From NCBI GenBank assembly GCA_965217095.1, contig OZ244235.1:4464001-4528000 (forward strand): a stretch of DNA of 64,000 bases, read 5' to 3'. The stretch comes from CAYNZV01 sp965217095 (GTDB lineage Bacteria; Latescibacterota; UBA2968; UBA8231). Each line of letters begins with the position of its first letter. Positions within the stretch are counted from its first letter, which is position 1. Positions 62,751 through 64,000 of this stretch are shown here, in pieces. Both the position numbers and the translations under genes were made by a program. The notes under the pieces are model-generated. The model saw nothing but the letters and a program-made list of their open reading frames with translations, had not been told where the DNA came from and searched no databases.

Positions 62751-62964
62751 TACCGGAACCCACACAGCGTTGGCTGGCTCGCGCCGCGAGCATGCGGTTA
62801 CGGACGGTAGTCTTGCGCTCTTCCTGCTCGAGCCAGTGCAGGAGAGCCGTGTGGATGGCTTCGGGCCGGTCCATGCCGAGGTCGGACGCTACCGCATCAA
62901 GGCGACGGAGCAAATGAGCGCCCGTGGGAACCCCCACGGTGACCGTGTCTGGATGTCGTGGCAT
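62719..62964 (-). CDS. Ribbon-helix-helix regulator-like protein
   Basis: Predicted 81 residues: MPRHPDTVTVGVPTGAHLLR, LDAVASDLGMDRPEAIHTAL and LLHWLEQEERKTTVRNRM. The strand followed by two helices fits CopG/RHH proteins. Its end runs through the res-like site. It may regulate the resolvase it precedes. Confidence 0.6.
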   Translation of the reverse strand: MPRHPDTVTVGVPTGAHLLRRLDAVASDLGMDRPEAIHTALLHWLEQEERKTTVRNRMLAARASQRCVGSGMSQTTVYDTC

Positions 62965-63155
62965 GTGGCAGCCCTCCCGGATGGCCCGACGATACACCCA
63001 AAGGTGGCTGTACCTCCACGGATGTATTGGATAGCCTGATGAGTGTGTTTTCGACCGGGCGGGCCTAATACTCCAGTCGGACGACCGTCAGGCACCAGGC
63101 CCGCTGAGGCCTCGGGGGCACCTCGTAAATCCGTTGCCGCCGCTCAAGGAAGAAA

Positions 63156-63420
63156 CCGGTGTCCGAGGCCATTCGTCAGCTGTTGCTGCGAGTGGCTGAT
63201 GAGAAGCAGCTCCCATTCACTTGGCGCCGAGTCGGTCTGCCGCAGCGGATCAAGCGCTGGTCGCTGATGAGTCTGCAGCACCGGCTCGTGAAGACCGGTG
63301 GACAGCTCGTGAAGCATGCGCGCTACTAACTGGTTACTCTTGGCAGAGGGGCATCTCCACCGGCGGCTGTTCAGCGACATGTTGCGCAGGCTTTGGGCGC
63401 TGCCCCTGCCGGCAGGATAG
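63156..63420 (+). pseudogene. IS1380-like transposase C-terminal fragment
   Basis: SEAIRQLLLRVADEKQLPFT, LPQRIKRWSLMSLQHRLVKT and GGQLVKHARY, then after a +1 shift WLLLAEGHLHRRLFSDMLRR. This is the usual end of an IS1380-type transposase ('W.L.SLQ.RL.K.GG.L..HARY....LAE'). It has no N-terminus. Between 63421 and 63650 I see no gene. Confidence 0.6.
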
Positions 63421-63650
63421 AGGGCAACCGGCTGACCGACATCCGGCGAAGAGACGGCGACGAGCGCGGGAGTGTCGGCAAAATGTTTCCGAAAAACGGT
63501 TCCGGCGGCGACGCGGCCGGAGATTGCGGCGCGTGGGAGCTGGACGAACGTGCGACGAAGCAATCTGGCCATGCGGAGCGGGGATGGGTGTACAAGGGAC
63601 CTGATGCAGGCAGCCAAAATGGAAATTCCGGTTAATTAGGGGAGGTAGTC

Positions 63651-64000
63651 ATGCGTCTCGCCTCACTCATTGCGTCAGCCGCCGGTATCCTGGTGCTCTT
63701 GTCGGCCTCCGGCGTGTCGGCCCAGAGCGCAGCCGAGAAGCCGCGCTCTGGGTGGTACGTCGGCGGCGGCATCGGGGCCACCTGGCCATCGAACCTCGCA
63801 CAGAGCGGCTGGAATCGGGATCCGATCTGCTATCCGACCGACGCGTGCTTCGACCAGGATCCCAGGCCCGGGATTTCCGGATACCGCTGGCACTACGACC
63901 TCGCCGCGGCCACCGGACCCGTGTTCGAGCTCTCGACCGGCCTGTTCGTCGATCGCGCGCGCGTGGAGCTGTCGTTCGGGCAGCGGTGGAACGACCTCGA
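63651..64000 (+). CDS. Outer-membrane protein, incomplete at window end
   Basis: MRLASLIASAAGILVLLSAS is a signal peptide ending SGVSAQ, with GGGGAGG upstream of the ATG. The mature part starts GWYVGGGIGATW, as in opacity-type barrels, and has a cysteine pair (ICYPTDACF) like the DCASLVPAALYGC loop of the barrel at 60926-61684, so the two are probably paralogues. The remainder lies outside the window. Confidence 0.75.
   Translation, partial: MRLASLIASAAGILVLLSASGVSAQSAAEKPRSGWYVGGGIGATWPSNLAQSGWNRDPICYPTDACFDQDPRPGISGYRWHYDLAAATGPVFELSTGLFVDRARVELSFGQRWNDL

Noticed and set aside
1..64000. CRISPR arrays, tRNA or rRNA genes
   Set aside because: I saw no regularly spaced direct repeats of CRISPR type and no recognisable tRNA or rRNA sequence by eye; a covariance-model scan could still find a small RNA.

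Overview
This 64 kb window is an accessory-gene and mobile-element region, not core chromosome: I see no rRNA, tRNA, ribosomal or central-metabolism genes. Most of it is GC-rich, with AT-richer inserts (about 14.6-16.7, 18-18.6, 36-41, 44.4-46 and 50-52.5 kb) that look separately acquired. The replication/AlpA/Mob genes on the left look proteobacterial. The dockerin metalloprotease lipoprotein and the WD40 protein with a C-terminal FlgD-like 'PNPFN' domain look more like environmental phyla such as Poribacteria, Latescibacteria or Entotheonella-like symbionts. I cannot name the host; a complex environmental or symbiont bacterium with relaxed selection and heavy IS activity fits best.

Layout. 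(1) 0.5-6.0 kb: an intact genomic-island cassette (two conserved unknowns, AlpA regulator, ParB-like peptide, TOPRIM primase, P-loop helicase). (2) 7.2-11.1 kb: a dead plasmid mobilisation locus (mobC remnant, relaxase remnant, mobB, mobD), split by a 2.65 kb IS1595-type element with an 8-bp target duplication that carries a secreted metalloprotease gene. (3) 11.2-13.5 kb: IS1380 remnant and a C-terminally truncated cytosine methyltransferase. (4) 13.6-17.0 kb: an IS1-family transposon with 20-bp inverted ends and an 8-bp target duplication, carrying a Panacea-like gene, a proteasome-like Ntn-hydrolase and two other genes. (5) 17.8-19.4 kb and 44.3-46.1 kb: two copies of another IS1595-type element with a membrane-protein passenger; each copy lost a different part of the transposase. 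(6) 19.5-20.9 kb: a DUF488 operon. (7) 21.3-28.0 kb: an IS1595-type transposase and a degenerate type ISP-like methylase plus PLD-helicase defence module.

(8) 30.1-35.0 kb: a nested insertion. An IS1380 gene is cut by an IS256 element, whose transposase holds a group II intron and a 1.13 kb IS1595-family IS; target duplications support the order. (9) 35.7-41.0 kb: an apparently intact, translationally coupled four-gene operon (DNA methyltransferase, PRPP-motif phosphoribosyltransferase-like protein, AAA ATPase, Rossmann-like unknown). It is the best candidate here for an undescribed antiphage system. (10) 42.1-44.2 kb: a decayed cassette of DUF5049-like protein, class II glutamine amidotransferase and gamma-glutamylcyclotransferase, as in amidoligase gene neighbourhoods. 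(11) 46.1-47.4 kb: Zorya remnants (zorA lacking its membrane part, zorB cut by an ISKra4 element). (12) 49.3-52.5 kb: an IS1595-type element with an intact transposase and five passenger genes. (13) 52.7-56.0 kb: a second IS256 element with a near-identical group II intron at the same transposase codon.

(14) 56.1-64 kb: IS481 remnant, a frameshifted WD40 protein, a Phd/VapC pair whose toxin is truncated, fragments of restriction enzymes, a serine-recombinase start fused in frame to an outer-membrane protein gene, a direct repeat with a res-like palindrome, an RHH regulator, and the start of a second outer-membrane protein running off the window. Overall: a graveyard of defence and mobility systems, punctuated by a few intact modules and at least five transposons carrying passenger genes.
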